This document shows, in pieces, positions 1-8,729 of a stretch of DNA of 64,000 nucleotides (positions are counted from its first letter, which is position 1; each line of letters begins with the position of its first letter). The notes under the pieces are model-generated. The model saw nothing but the letters and a program-made list of their open reading frames with translations, was not told the DNA's origin and ran no database searches. The position numbers were made by a program, and so were the translations under genes. This DNA is from Cohnella sp. CFH 77786 (GTDB lineage: Bacteria > Bacillota > Bacilli > Paenibacillales > Paenibacillaceae): assembly GCF_019400745.1 (NCBI RefSeq), contig NZ_WJIB01000006.1, positions 62,001 to 126,000 on the forward strand. Direction: 5' to 3'.

Positions 1-235
1 TGTGGTTGGAGTCCCCATCGTCGTGGTGATGATGCGACACGTGCGTCCGTTTGCTCACGAGGCGGGCCTCCACGGATAACAGCGGTTGCCCGTTGTTGCG
101 GTTCCATTGCGCGAAACCCCTGATCGCGCTGAAGGCGATAATCCCCAATACGGCTGCAAAAATCAACGGTACGATCGTTCCCAATGCGCCGAACTCACTA
201 CCGAACACGCCGAATCCCGGATCGTTCCCGAACAT
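1..235 (-). CDS. DUF2500-like membrane protein (3' part cut by window edge)
   Basis: The visible 78 residues start with a short extracytoplasmic stretch, then one hydrophobic helix (about residues 19-36, IVPLIFAAVLGIIAF) and then a segment QWNRNNGQPLLSVEARLVSKRT that resembles the conserved core of DUF2500 proteins (small Firmicute/enterobacterial membrane proteins of unknown role). A run of His and Asp (HHHDDDGD) follows before the window edge. The ATG at 235 is preceded by a GGAGG about 12 bases upstream. The gene lies downstream of the ArsB-like permease but beyond its terminator, so it probably has its own promoter in 236-325. Family call is from memory of the motif; function unknown. Confidence 0.65.
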   Translation of the reverse strand, partial: MFGNDPGFGVFGSEFGALGTIVPLIFAAVLGIIAFSAIRGFAQWNRNNGQPLLSVEARLVSKRTHVSHHHHDDGDSNH

Positions 236-325
236 GCCTCCACCTGTCCTCCGCACACGAATTTGCTGAAATTCTCCTATCTGATACATACGACGCGATT
301 GTCCAAAAGTTACTCACCCGGACAA

Positions 326-357
326 AAAAAATCCCCTCGGTCTCGGCAAGCAAAGGG
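326..357 (-). terminator. probable intrinsic terminator after the ArsB-like gene
   Basis: On the minus strand a short G-U containing stem (TCCCTTT paired with GAGGGGA) is followed by seven T residues, 13 bases beyond the stop codon of the permease gene. Confidence 0.55.
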
Positions 358-370
358 AGGTCGCGGGAAG

Positions 371-1765
371 TCACGGCGTGCCGGCTGCGTGGGACAAACC
401 CGCCAAGGGAGCCATCCACTCCACCCAATAGTACAACGTGATCAGAGTGAAAGCGAGAGACGTCGGAATGACCAGCACCGTAACGCGGACGTACTCCTTC
501 CAGCCCACTTTGACTTTGTACGTCCGGAGAATATGCAGCCAAATCAGCGAAGCGAGCGTGCCGACCGGCAGCAGCAGGGAACCGATGTCGCTGCCCACGA
601 CATTGGCCAAATAGGCGATTTTGAGCGAAATCGGATCCAGGTTCATCTGCGTCAAGGCCAGCGTACCGATCATGAGCGCCGGATGGTTGTTGAACAGCGT
701 AGACATGAGCGAGACGAGTCCGCCCATAAGGAGGCTCGCGTTCAGGAGGCTGCCCGATACCGCGGGCTTCAGGTGTTCTACCAGCAGCTCGGTCAGCCCG
801 ATGTTGTTCAATCCGTAAATGATCACGTACATGCCGAAAGCAAACAAGAGGATATGCCACGGCGTTTTTTTCAGCATGTCCGTCGGCGGGATCCGCAGCT
901 TCCACCATCTCCAGCCGAGAAGCAGGACCGAACCGGTCACGGCGACGATCTCGATCGGTATCCCGAAGTAAGAAGCAACGAACAAGGCCATCCGCAGCAG
1001 GAATACGAACAGGAAAATCCGGAACATGAGCCGATTCCTTCTTTTCTCGTAGACGGGCAAAGGCTTCTCCATCAGCGGATGGCGGATCGGGACGCCGGGA
1101 GCATGTCCCGGCTTTCGGGCGGAACCGTTCAGGCGACGGGGAATGTCCCGCGCGGTGACGGCAAAAAGCATCGCGAACAGAAACAGAAGACCGAGCATGG
1201 CGGGCACGAACATAAGCAAAGTGTACATGTACAAGTCCATGCCGACGATTTTGAGCGAGATGAGGTTGACGATGTTGCTGACGCCGATCGGGGCGCTGGA
1301 CGCGGTGGCAATCAAGGCGCCGGACAGCAGATAAGGAATTTTCTGGTGGTTTTTGAGCCCGAGCCGGTTCAGCAGGATGATCAACATCGGCGTCGTGATG
1401 AGGATGCTTCCGTCATTGTTGAAGAAGAGCGTCATCAGGAAACAGACCAGATTCACGTAAACGAACAGACGATAACCCGAGCCTCGCGCCCGTGCCGCCA
1501 GCCCCTCTGCCGCCCAGTGGAAAAATCCGATGCTTTCCAGCACCATGGCGATGACGATGGTGGCGATGATCGTGATCGCCGCTCCGCTCACGGTCTCTCC
1601 GATCTTGACCAGATCCGGCCAGACGACGCTCCCGGACATGAGGACGAGCAAGGCGCCGCCGGTCGCGGGGATCGCTTCGTTCAACCCCTTGGGGCGCCAC
1701 ATGATGAGCATGACCGTGAGCAGAAACGAGAAAATCGTAAGGGAGACGACGGCGGGCTCGTGCAC
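371..1765 (-). CDS. ArsB/NhaD-type ion transporter (probable arsenite or anion permease)
   Basis: A 464-residue polytopic membrane protein with about eleven hydrophobic helices, in the usual size range of ArsB/YdfA-type permeases (ion transporter superfamily). The duplicated helix-hairpin signatures are visible: LFFNNDGSILITTPMLIIL near residues 113-131 and LFNNHPALMIGTLALTQ near 360-376, followed by GSDIGSLLLPVGTLASLIW. These are the regions that bind the ion in this superfamily. No ArsR, ArsC or ArsA gene adjoins it, so arsenite is only the family's best-known substrate. The start is a GTG (1765) with GAGGTG eight bases upstream. It sits 37 bases after a small membrane-protein gene and is probably cotranscribed with it. 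Confidence 0.75.
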   Translation of the reverse strand: MHEPAVVSLTIFSFLLTVMLIMWRPKGLNEAIPATGGALLVLMSGSVVWPDLVKIGETVSGAAITIIATIVIAMVLESIGFFHWAAEGLAARARGSGYRLFVYVNLVCFLMTLFFNNDGSILITTPMLIILLNRLGLKNHQKIPYLLSGALIATASSAPIGVSNIVNLISLKIVGMDLYMYTLLMFVPAMLGLLFLFAMLFAVTARDIPRRLNGSARKPGHAPGVPIRHPLMEKPLPVYEKRRNRLMFRIFLFVFLLRMALFVASYFGIPIEIVAVTGSVLLLGWRWWKLRIPPTDMLKKTPWHILLFAFGMYVIIYGLNNIGLTELLVEHLKPAVSGSLLNASLLMGGLVSLMSTLFNNHPALMIGTLALTQMNLDPISLKIAYLANVVGSDIGSLLLPVGTLASLIWLHILRTYKVKVGWKEYVRVTVLVIPTSLAFTLITLYYWVEWMAPLAGLSHAAGTP

Positions 1766-1802
1766 GGATCGTCACCTCTTCTGTCGGCGTTGCCGATCTC
1801 CC

Positions 1803-2006
1803 TTACTCTTTGCCCGCATACCCGGCAAATATCGAAGCCGAATGGACGGCCGCCACAGTCGGCACGTTCTCCTCCTTCAGGACGGGAACGGATGCGGCTT
1901 CCGTTTCTTCCACGTTATCTAGAGGGGCGGAATGAACGGGAGGTCTGAGCAAGACGTACAGCAGAACCGCGGACATGGTCATGGGAATCAGCAGTAGCCA
2001 TTCCAA
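1803..2006 (-). CDS. small single-pass membrane protein, unknown function
   Basis: A 67-residue protein: an N-terminal hydrophobic helix (EWLLLIPMTMSAVLLYVLL) followed by an acidic, Ala/Val-rich tail of about 45 residues. I chose the TTG at 2006 because AAAGGAGG lies nine bases upstream; a longer reading from 2042 would begin before that ribosome site. The gene stands 37 bases upstream of the ArsB-like permease in the same direction, so it may be an accessory of that transporter, but nothing in the sequence proves it. I recognise no family. Confidence 0.55.
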   Translation of the reverse strand: MEWLLLIPMTMSAVLLYVLLRPPVHSAPLDNVEETEAASVPVLKEENVPTVAAVHSASIFAGYAGKE

Positions 2007-2166
2007 GGAACTTCGCCTCCTTTCCCAACCTTCCCCGAACATTCGTCACGAGAGGTTGTCTATATTGCATGTTTATGAGAAGGGGCGCGATAGGGTTCTA
2101 ATGACAATGCCTGATTGATGCACATTTGTTCGTTTGTACGCCATTCCGTTCTACCCCCGCATGCCG

Positions 2167-2198
2167 AAAAAAAAACCGCCTGCACGTATGCGCGGCGG
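2167..2198 (-). terminator. intrinsic terminator after dnaD
   Basis: On the minus strand CCGCC..GGCGG with an inner GCGC/GTGC stem is followed by nine T residues, 38 bases beyond the dnaD stop. It closes the hbd-ackA-asnS-dnaD operon. Confidence 0.85.
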
Positions 2199-2235
2199 GT
2201 ATTACTCGACCTTTCGGAACGGATGGAGGAAACGC

Positions 2236-2964
2236 CTATCTGCCGGTCCGGAATTTCTGCGTATGGACGCGGGCTTCCTCGACGTTCGTCACCCGGTTGC
2301 GGCTCCACTCGAGCAAAATCCTGTCCATATAGCGGAAATGGAGCTTGCCGGCGAAAACCGATTCTTTGAGCGCGAACAGCACCAAATCCTCGTCATAGCC
2401 GTCCTTGTCCAGCCAGCCGTTGATCGTTTCGATCTCCATGGGCGACAGCGGGCGGCCGAATTCCTGTTCGAACACCGCGAACAGGTTCGTGGCGCCGCCG
2501 AACACCGCAGTTTTGGAAACGGACGTCCTCGCGGGGCTTCGCGGGTCCGAAACGTCCAGTGGGGCAGCCGGCGCTTCTCCGCCGCCCGTGCGGAGAGGGA
2601 GCTCGCCGGCCGCGAGCAGCGCCCCGATTTTGTGGAACAGGCCGGACAGGTTGTAGCGGTCGGACAACACCCCCGTCACCGGATCGACCACCTCGTCGAT
2701 GCCGACCAGCCCTTGCTTCACGAGCTTCTGCATCGCCTGTCCGACGACGGAAGGCGACGATCCGAGCCGTTCCTGCAGCTGCTCCATCGTCGGAAACTCG
2801 ATCTGCTCCAGCTGCCGGAACGCAAGCAGCTGGATCAGCAGCATTACTTCCGTATCGGTGAGCTTGAGCGCCCGGTACGTTCGAAGCAACGCATAAGGAA
2901 TGCTGACCGCGCCGTCCTGATACGCTTCCGCCAATCCGCGGGCAATGCCTCCCCGATCGTCCAT
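2236..2964 (-). CDS. dnaD: DnaD-type replication initiation protein
   Basis: A 242-residue protein with the two-domain layout of DnaD. Residues 15-120 form the N-terminal winged-helix oligomerisation domain (RALKLTDTEVMLLIQLLAF, then EQLQERLGSSPSVVGQAMQKL). After a Pro/Ala-rich linker, residues about 155-235 form the DnaB2 domain with FEQEFGRPLSPMEIETINGW and ending YMDRILLEWSRN, the usual helix before the tail. DnaD acts with DnaB in loading the replicative helicase at oriC and at restart sites. An AAAGGAGG precedes the ATG by seven bases. It follows asnS, as in Bacillus, with a repeat element in the 88-base gap. nth, which follows dnaD in B. subtilis, is absent here. Confidence 0.92.
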   Translation of the reverse strand: MDDRGGIARGLAEAYQDGAVSIPYALLRTYRALKLTDTEVMLLIQLLAFRQLEQIEFPTMEQLQERLGSSPSVVGQAMQKLVKQGLVGIDEVVDPVTGVLSDRYNLSGLFHKIGALLAAGELPLRTGGGEAPAAPLDVSDPRSPARTSVSKTAVFGGATNLFAVFEQEFGRPLSPMEIETINGWLDKDGYDEDLVLFALKESVFAGKLHFRYMDRILLEWSRNRVTNVEEARVHTQKFRTGR

Positions 2965-2987
2965 TCGTCCGCCTCCTTTTTTTTGCT

Positions 2988-3046
2988 GGGGGCTCCTCCA
3001 AAAGGAATCGCAATACGCTTCGAAGCATCGCGTCGCTTTTGGGGGG
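2988..3046 (-). repeat. 51-bp class palindromic element (copy between asnS and dnaD)
   Basis: Read on the minus strand it begins CCCCCCAAAAGCGACGCG, has GCTTCGAAGCGTATTGCG in the middle, and ends CCTTTTGGAGGAGCCCCC followed by AGCAAAAAAAAGG. It matches the elements at 19666, 32109 and 32192, including the A-rich tail. Here it fills the spacer inside an operon, so it is transcribed and would fold as a hairpin just before the dnaD ribosome site. Confidence 0.7.
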
Positions 3047-3052
3047 ACCGGG

Positions 3053-4348
3053 TTAGGGATATAAACGATACAGCATGCGCGGGAACGCGATCGTCTCCCG
3101 GACGTGGTCCAATCCGCAAATCCAGGATACGGTCCGCTCCAGCCCGAGTCCGAAGCCGGAGTGCGGCACGGTGCCGTAACGGCGCAAATCCAAATACCAC
3201 TGGTACGCTTCCGGCGACAGGTGATGCTCCTTGAAGCGTTCCGCCATCAGCTCCGGATCGTCGATCCGCTGCGAGCCGCCGATGATTTCGCCATAACCTT
3301 CCGGAGCGATCATGTCGGCGCAAAGCACGACTTCCGGGCGCTTCGGGTCCGGCTTCATATAGAAGGCCTTGATTCCCTTCGGATAATGCGTGATGAAGAT
3401 CGGGCGGTCGAACTTGCCGGCAAGCGCGGTCTCGTGGGGAGCGCCGAAATCTTCTCCCCAAGGCAGCTCCATGCCGAGCTCCTGCAGCATCCGGATGGCT
3501 TCATCGTACGTTATGCGCGGGAAAGGCGGCTTTACCCGCTCCAGCGCGGCGATGTCCCTCTCGAGCGTCTCCAGCTCGGGTCGGCAATGCTCCAGCACCT
3601 GACTGACCACGTGCGAAACGAACCGCTCTTGAATCCTCAGGTTCTCCTCGTGATCCACGAAAGCCATCTCCGGCTCGATCATCCAGAACTCGATCAGGTG
3701 CCGGCGGGTCTTGGACTTCTCCGCCCGGAACGTCGGACCGAAGGAGTACACTTTGCCGAGCGCCATGGCGGCCGCTTCCATGTAGAGCTGACCGCTCTGC
3801 GTCAAGTAGGCGTCCTCGTCGAAATACTTGATATGGAACAGCTCGGTTGTTCCTTCCGCGGAGGAAGGCGTCAATATCGGCGGATCCACGAGCGTGAACC
3901 CGTTCTCGTCGAAAAATTGCTGGACGGCCGAGATGATGCGGGCCCGGATGCGCATGATCGCCCGCTGTCGCGGCGCGCGCAGCCAGAGATGGCGATGGTC
4001 CATCAGAAAATCGACGCCGTGCTCCTTGGGGGTGATCGGGTAATCCTGCGTGATCTGGATGATTTCGAGGCCGGTCACTGCAAGCTCATAGCCGGATTTG
4101 CCGCGCGGGTCTTCCCGGACGATACCCGTCACGTACAGGGAGCTTTCCTGCGTCAGCCTCCCCGCGTGGTCCCAGACCTCCTCCGATACCTCCTCTTTCG
4201 TCAGGACGCCCTGAATGAAGCCTGTTCCGTCCCGCAGCTGCAGAAATTGGATTTTGCCGCTGGAACGCCGGCGAGTCAGCCAGCAACCGAACGTGACCGA
4301 TTGCCCGACATGCGCGCCGGCTTCGGAAATCGTCATCTTCTTCTCCAC
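3053..4348 (-). CDS. asnS: asparagine--tRNA ligase
   Basis: A 431-residue class II aminoacyl-tRNA synthetase charging tRNA-Asn. The N-terminal OB fold covers about residues 14-105 ([28 protein letters not shown]). Motif 2 is seen in [21 protein letters not shown] and motif 3 in [13 protein letters not shown] near the C-terminus (about residues 401-413). [13 protein letters not shown] marks the Asn/Asp active site region. The reading starts at a GTG (4348) three bases after the ackA stop; an internal ATG at 4336 with GGAG six bases upstream is an equally good start. The asnS-dnaD order is that of Bacillus, but aspB, normally upstream, is replaced by hbd and ackA. Confidence 0.95.
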   Translation of the reverse strand: MEKKMTISEAGAHVGQSVTFGCWLTRRRSSGKIQFLQLRDGTGFIQGVLTKEEVSEEVWDHAGRLTQESSLYVTGIVREDPRGKSGYELAVTGLEIIQITQDYPITPKEHGVDFLMDHRHLWLRAPRQRAIMRIRARIISAVQQFFDENGFTLVDPPILTPSSAEGTTELFHIKYFDEDAYLTQSGQLYMEAAAMALGKVYSFGPTFRAEKSKTRRHLIEFWMIEPEMAFVDHEENLRIQERFVSHVVSQVLEHCRPELETLERDIAALERVKPPFPRITYDEAIRMLQELGMELPWGEDFGAPHETALAGKFDRPIFITHYPKGIKAFYMKPDPKRPEVVLCADMIAPEGYGEIIGGSQRIDDPELMAERFKEHHLSPEAYQWYLDLRRYGTVPHSGFGLGLERTVSWICGLDHVRETIAFPRMLYRLYP

Positions 4349-4351
4349 TTG

Positions 4352-5599
4352 TCATGTCCCCTTCCCTGTCCCGGATGGACCGGACGATTCCGGCGTCCGC
4401 GATTGCGCGACAAGACGGTACGTATCCCGGGCGATAAGCAGTTCTTCGTTCGTCGGAACGACAAGCGCAGCCACCCGCGAACCGTCTGCGGTGATCAGCC
4501 GGGGTTCTCCGGAGCGGACGGCGTTGCGCGCTTCGTCGAGTTCGATGCCCAGGAACGTGAGCCCTTCGCACACCCGTTTGCGGAGCACGTCCGAATTTTC
4601 CCCGACGCCCGCGGTGAACACCACCGCGTCCAAGCCGTTCATGGCGGCCGCGTAGGCCCCGATGTATTTGCGGATGCGATAGGCGTACATCTCGAACGCG
4701 AGACGGGCGCTTTCGTTGCCCGACTCCATCGCCTGAACGACTTCCCGCATGTCGCTGCTGATGCCGGACACGGCCAGCAGGCCGCTGTGCTTGTTCAGCA
4801 TCGAATTCACTTCGTTCAGCGTCAGTTCTTCCTTGTTGATCGTGTATGGAACGATCGCCGGATCGAGATCGCCGCTGCGCGTCCCCATCATGAGGCCTTC
4901 CAGCGGCGTCATGCCCATGCTCGTATCGTACGATTTGCCGTGGAGGACGGCCGTGCAGCTGGCTCCGTTGCCGATATGGCAGACGACCAGCTTCAGCCCG
5001 GACACCGGTCGGCCGAGGAATTCCGCCGCGCTGCGGCTTACGTAATCCACGGACGTGCCGTGGAATCCGTACCGCCGGATTTTGTGCTTCCGGTAGAGGA
5101 CCGTCGGAATCGCGTACAAATACGAGCTTGGCGGCATCGTTTGGTGGAAGGCGGTATCGAACACGACCGCCTGAGGCACATCCGGCAAGTTCGACTCCAC
5201 GGCGGAGATACCGGTCATATGGGCCGGATTGTGCAGCGGCGCGAGATCGAACAGCCGCCGGATTTCGAGTTTGACTTCGGGCGTCACGAGGACCGATTCG
5301 CCGAACGATTCCCCTCCGTGTACGACCCGGTGCCCGACCGCTTCGATGTCATGGATCGTACGGAGCACGCCGAACTCCCGGTGCGTGAGCATGTCCAGCA
5401 CCTTCCTCACCGCGGTCGTATGGTCCAGGATTTCGCTCACTTCCCGGACTTCCGGCCGGTTGCCGGGTTCGTGCGACAGGATCGACGAATCCATGCCGAT
5501 CCGCTCCACTCGGCCTTTGGCGAGAATGGACTCGTCCCTCATATCGTACAGCTGGTATTTGAGCGACGAGCTTCCGGAATTGATCACCAGCACGTTCAT
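4352..5599 (-). CDS. ackA: acetate kinase
   Basis: A 415-residue acetate kinase, converting acetyl phosphate and ADP to acetate and ATP in overflow metabolism. The family signatures are clear: VLVINSGSSSLKY at the N-terminus, VVCHIGNGAS with the catalytic-region His near residue 205, GTRSGDLDPAIVP and FTAGVGENS toward the C-terminus. The ATG at 5599 overlaps the stop of the upstream dehydrogenase by four bases, so translation is probably coupled. No pta gene is nearby. The reading frame stays open far upstream of this start, but that part is the shadow of the dehydrogenase gene. Confidence 0.95.
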   Translation of the reverse strand: MNVLVINSGSSSLKYQLYDMRDESILAKGRVERIGMDSSILSHEPGNRPEVREVSEILDHTTAVRKVLDMLTHREFGVLRTIHDIEAVGHRVVHGGESFGESVLVTPEVKLEIRRLFDLAPLHNPAHMTGISAVESNLPDVPQAVVFDTAFHQTMPPSSYLYAIPTVLYRKHKIRRYGFHGTSVDYVSRSAAEFLGRPVSGLKLVVCHIGNGASCTAVLHGKSYDTSMGMTPLEGLMMGTRSGDLDPAIVPYTINKEELTLNEVNSMLNKHSGLLAVSGISSDMREVVQAMESGNESARLAFEMYAYRIRKYIGAYAAAMNGLDAVVFTAGVGENSDVLRKRVCEGLTFLGIELDEARNAVRSGEPRLITADGSRVAALVVPTNEELLIARDTYRLVAQSRTPESSGPSGTGKGT

Positions 5600-6468
5600 G
5601 ACGTCCGCTCCCCGTCCTTGCCGTATTGGAAAAATCCGGTGCCCGTTTTGACGCCGAGCTGGCCGGCCCGCACTTTTTTCTTCAGGAGGAAGGACGGCCG
5701 GTATTTCAGCTCCCCGTATTCGCGGAACATCCGCTCGAGCGCGGCCAGCACGGAATCGAGCCCGAAGCGGTCGGCCATCTCGAGGGGGCCGCGTTCGAAT
5801 TGATATCCGATCCGCATGGCAGTGTCGATATCCTCCGGTGACGCGACCCCTTCTTCCAACAGATGGAGCGCCTCGTTGATCAGCAGGCAGATGAGGCGCG
5901 TCGTGACGAAACCGGGCGATTCGTATACCATTACGCCTTTTTTGGAGAGCACCGTTTCGATGAAGTCCTTCGTCCGACGGAAAGTGTCGTCCGACGTCTG
6001 CAGGCCCCGGATGATTTCCACGACGTCGACCCGGAACGCCGGGTAGACGAAGTGCATGCCGATGACCCGTTCCGGAAACGCGGCCTGGCCCGCGAGCTCG
6101 GTCAAGCTGAGCGTGGACGTATTGCTTGCGAGCACGGAGCTCTCCGGCAAGCAGCGGTCCAATTCCTCGAACACTTGCTTTTTGATTTCCAGATCCTCGC
6201 TGACGGTCTCGATGACCAGATCGCACTCGCCGAGATCCTGAAGCGTTTGCTGCTTATGTATCCGGTTAAGGATCAGTTTTTTCTCTGCGGCCGTGATCGC
6301 CCAGCGTTCCATTTGGCGGTCCAGGCTGGCTTCGAGCAGGCCCATGGCCGATTCGAGCTGTTCCGGAGATTTCTCCAAGAGCAGCACGTCGAGCCCCTTC
6401 ACCGCGAGCATTTCCGCGATGCTGCGGCCCATCGTGCCGGCACCTACGACTCCGATTGTGCGAAACAT
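5596..6468 (-). CDS. 3-hydroxyacyl-CoA (3-hydroxybutyryl-CoA) dehydrogenase
   Basis: A 290-residue NAD-dependent 3-hydroxyacyl-CoA dehydrogenase. The Rossmann motif GVVGAGTMGRSIAEML lies at residues 6-21, and MHFVYPAFRVDVVEIIRG around residue 140 holds the catalytic His region (the usual sequence is HFFNP; here HFVYP). PGFVTTRLICLLINEA begins the C-terminal dimerisation domain. Length and single-domain form fit the short Hbd/PaaH type rather than FadB. The cognate thiolase or crotonase genes are not nearby; instead ackA follows with a four-base overlap. A 24-base palindrome 26 bases upstream of the ATG may be an operator. Confidence 0.88.
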   Translation of the reverse strand: MFRTIGVVGAGTMGRSIAEMLAVKGLDVLLLEKSPEQLESAMGLLEASLDRQMERWAITAAEKKLILNRIHKQQTLQDLGECDLVIETVSEDLEIKKQVFEELDRCLPESSVLASNTSTLSLTELAGQAAFPERVIGMHFVYPAFRVDVVEIIRGLQTSDDTFRRTKDFIETVLSKKGVMVYESPGFVTTRLICLLINEALHLLEEGVASPEDIDTAMRIGYQFERGPLEMADRFGLDSVLAALERMFREYGELKYRPSFLLKKKVRAGQLGVKTGTGFFQYGKDGERTS

Positions 6469-6493
6469 GCTGCATTTCCTCCCTGCGATGTTG

Positions 6494-6517
6494 AACGGTT
6501 CCGAAACCGGAACAGTT
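6494..6517 (-). promoter_or_regulatory. 24-bp near-perfect palindrome upstream of the hydroxyacyl-CoA dehydrogenase gene
   Basis: AACGGTTCCG and CGGAACAGTT form an inverted repeat with one mismatch around a four-base centre, 26 bases upstream of the start codon. The size and symmetry suit a TetR- or MarR-type operator controlling hbd-ackA, or an RNA hairpin in the leader. No regulator gene adjoins it. Confidence 0.45.
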
Positions 6518-6588
6518 CCATCTTATCACAACCGCGCGCGGCGCGGTAATGAGTGTCGTGACGGTTCCCTTACAAATCCCCGGTAAAG

Positions 6589-6625
6589 AAAAAAAATCGT
6601 CCGGCGGCTTCTCGGCCCCGGACGA
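6589..6625 (-). terminator. intrinsic terminator of the first ECF sigma/anti-sigma operon
   Basis: The minus strand has TCGTCCGG paired with CCGGACGA (13-base loop) followed by an unbroken run of T residues, 15 bases past the anti-sigma stop. Confidence 0.85.
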
Positions 6626-6639
6626 CGACTCGCGTCAAG

Positions 6640-7803
6640 TTAGGGTTGTTCGCGGGACAACTCCCGCATGTCGTTGATCCATTTTTCCACGTAATCGATT
6701 TTGTCGTTCTGGGCCCACTGGATCATGACCACGGACTCCCGGCCGGCCAGCTTCACGGTAACCGCCTCGGATAACGGGGCCCCGTCACGTATCGAGTAAA
6801 CGCGGATCTCCGTTCCCGTCACCACCCCGAGGACGGTCCCATACATGAAGGCGTCCTTCGCTCCGGGTTCGATTTTCTGGATCTCCTCCCAGCTCAGCGC
6901 CAGCCGGTCATGTTTCACGATCGTATCCGGCAGAGCGGTCGCCAGAATATCGCCTTCCCGCGAAGTCGCCACCCACTGGCCGGGGTTGCGGCTAATGCCC
7001 CATTGTTCGGTTCCCGCAAGCTCCGGCTCCGCATTCTCGAACAGCTTGACGAGCGGAATGTGCGGTTCCGCCTCCGGAACTTTCCCCTTCGAATTGATTT
7101 GATTGATGTTCTTGACCCAGGCATAAGCTTGCGAGTTGCCTTTCCCGTCAAGGACCGTCGATTCGATGGAAAGGTAGGTGTTCCCCGCGTACATGACCCT
7201 TTCCGACAAGAGACGGTCGGGGATCTGAACGGAGGCTTCGCTTGACTGGCGATTCCGGTTCGTCACCTGGACCGCCTGCAGAGCCTGCCTCCCATCCTGG
7301 GTCGAGACGGTGGAAATTTTCCAGAAATTTTGCCCGAACGGCACATACAGCCCTTCGTTTTCCGCCCAAAGCTTGAGCTTATCGGGATCCGAACCCTCCG
7401 GAGCGACGAGCGCGGTCCGGTACGTGCTGGTCGTAAACGCCTTACGCTCGTTCCGATCGGCTCTCAAGCCGATGAGAAGCGCGTATTTCTTCGTCGGCTG
7501 AACGGTTTCCTGCGGCGAAGGCGAAGCGGTGACGGCTTGCACGGACGGAGCAGCCGCGCGGTCCGGAAGCGTCGCCGGATTCTTCAGCGCATGCCACAGC
7601 CATACGCCGAGAAGGATGGCCGCGAATGCCGCGAGCGTCACGGCCGGCATCCGCCAAGAGGCGGTCCGCGGCCGGCGTTGTCCGCCCTCCCGCTCCTCCG
7701 CGATCCGGTCCTTGATCCGCTGCCTCAGCCGCTGGTCGAACCCTCCTCGGGCGAACGGACCCTGACCCAGCTGCTCCTTGATTTCCTTGTCAAACGGATC
7801 CAT
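6640..7803 (-). CDS. membrane-anchored anti-sigma factor-like protein
   Basis: A 387-residue protein with a charged cytoplasmic N-terminus of about 47 residues, one membrane helix (about 50-70, MPAVTLAAFAAILLGVWLW) and a large extracytoplasmic domain of about 310 residues without Cys motifs. Its gene overlaps the upstream ECF sigma gene by 14 bases, the usual sign of a sigma/anti-sigma pair, so I infer that the N-terminal part holds the sigma factor at the membrane and the outer part senses an envelope signal. There is no ZAS zinc motif. The outer domain is not one I recognise. Confidence 0.65.
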   Translation of the reverse strand: MDPFDKEIKEQLGQGPFARGGFDQRLRQRIKDRIAEEREGGQRRPRTASWRMPAVTLAAFAAILLGVWLWHALKNPATLPDRAAAPSVQAVTASPSPQETVQPTKKYALLIGLRADRNERKAFTTSTYRTALVAPEGSDPDKLKLWAENEGLYVPFGQNFWKISTVSTQDGRQALQAVQVTNRNRQSSEASVQIPDRLLSERVMYAGNTYLSIESTVLDGKGNSQAYAWVKNINQINSKGKVPEAEPHIPLVKLFENAEPELAGTEQWGISRNPGQWVATSREGDILATALPDTIVKHDRLALSWEEIQKIEPGAKDAFMYGTVLGVVTGTEIRVYSIRDGAPLSEAVTVKLAGRESVVMIQWAQNDKIDYVEKWINDMRELSREQP

Positions 7804-8350
7804 GTTCGCTCATCTCCTTCATTTTCGCAAGTTTCTGGCGGGCGTGGAACAGCCGCGATTTCACGGTTCCTTCGGTCACGCCGAGCACGTCCGCCATTTC
7901 TTTCATCGATAGCTGATGATGGGCGAACAGGATGATGGCTTCCCGGTACTTCGCAGGCAGCTTGAGCACCAGGGCCCACATGTCGTTCACGGCCCATTTT
8001 TCCATCGTTTCCTGTTCGACCGACCGGTTAACCCCCCGCTCCTCCATCCAGTCGGACAAAGTCACCTTGCGGAAGAATGCCGAACGCTGAAAGTCGATGG
8101 CCGTGTTGCGCGTGATCGTGAGCAGCCAGGTTTTGACGGAGGCATCCCGGCGGAACGAATGGAGGTGGCGGTACACCTTGATGAACACTTCCTGGGTGAT
8201 GTCGTCGGCCATGTCCCATTTGCGGGTAATGCTGTAGGCGTAATTCCAGACTTCCTTGCCGTAGGCCGTCATCAATTCGTCCAGCAGCGCCTTCGGATCG
8301 TCGGTCTCGACCATGTATTTCAAGTAATCCAAATTCGTCTCGGAGTTCAA
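7790..8350 (-). CDS. ECF-type RNA polymerase sigma factor
   Basis: A 186-residue sigma-70 family protein with only regions 2 and 4. Region 2 is at about residues 28-95 (WDMADDITQEVFIKVYRHLHSF, then TWLLTITRNTAID) and region 4 at about 125-178 (LPAKYREAIILFAHHQLSMKEMADVLGVTEGTVKSRLFHARQ split by a short turn). The start is a TTG at 8350 with GAGGTG seven bases upstream. A promoter of ECF type lies about 60 bases upstream, so autoregulation is likely. It is translationally overlapped with its presumed anti-sigma factor. Closest in style to SigX/YlaC-like factors, but I cannot assign the group. Confidence 0.88.
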   Translation of the reverse strand: MNSETNLDYLKYMVETDDPKALLDELMTAYGKEVWNYAYSITRKWDMADDITQEVFIKVYRHLHSFRRDASVKTWLLTITRNTAIDFQRSAFFRKVTLSDWMEERGVNRSVEQETMEKWAVNDMWALVLKLPAKYREAIILFAHHQLSMKEMADVLGVTEGTVKSRLFHARQKLAKMKEMSEHGSV

Positions 8351-8405
8351 AACCTTGCACCTCGATTCTTAGACGATCCGAACCCGGATCCGGTTCAATG
8401 ATTCG

Positions 8406-8431
8406 GACGCCAGCCAGGCCGATAAAGTTTC
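8406..8431 (-). promoter_or_regulatory. ECF-type autoregulatory promoter
   Basis: Minus strand GAAAC (8431-8427), a 17-base spacer that begins TTT, and CGTC (8409-8406). This fits the AAC..CGTC pattern of extracytoplasmic-function sigma promoters in Bacillus (SigX/SigM/SigW group), and it stands directly upstream of an ECF sigma gene. Confidence 0.6.
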
Positions 8432-8581
8432 TTTGCATGATCACGCCGCTTGAAATGAATCAGCAGCCCGATGCTCGGACGGGCAAAGCGGAAGTCGAGA
8501 ATCGCTGAAATTGATCGAACGGCAGCTATGTATAATCACTACGTTCGCGGCATCCGCCCGTCCGACAACGATTTTCCGAAA

Positions 8582-8646
8582 CAAAAAACGAGTGATGGGG
8601 AAGGCTTCGCCCACGGTGAAATGGTTAGAGGCCTCATCCACACTCG
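8582..8646 (-). terminator. long imperfect hairpin with T-tract in a gene-free stretch
   Basis: On the minus strand CGAGTG..CACTCG closes a long, interrupted stem followed by TTTTTTG. It lies 133-197 bases past the FtsH-like stop, downstream of another hairpin. It could be a second terminator of that operon or the end of an unannotated RNA. The 8432-8778 stretch around it has no convincing gene. Confidence 0.45.
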
Positions 8647-8729
8647 TTGTGTATCCCGTGTCATCGGTCACCGGCTTCCTCTTGAATTTTGACATACCGC
8701 CCAAGGAATTGGCAAGACTTCTCTTGGAG

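Noticed and set aside
86-1948. Very long open frames on the plus strand, for example 86-1948 and 3104-5803
   Set aside because: They are mirror frames of GC-rich minus-strand genes (ArsB-like, asnS, ackA, hbd); the proteins are Arg/His/Asp-rich without folds, and no ribosome sites support them.
4352-6226. Fusion of an unknown domain to acetate kinase
   Set aside because: The frame is open upstream of the ackA start only because it shadows the dehydrogenase gene; the AckA start motif and the ATGA overlap fix the true start at 5599.
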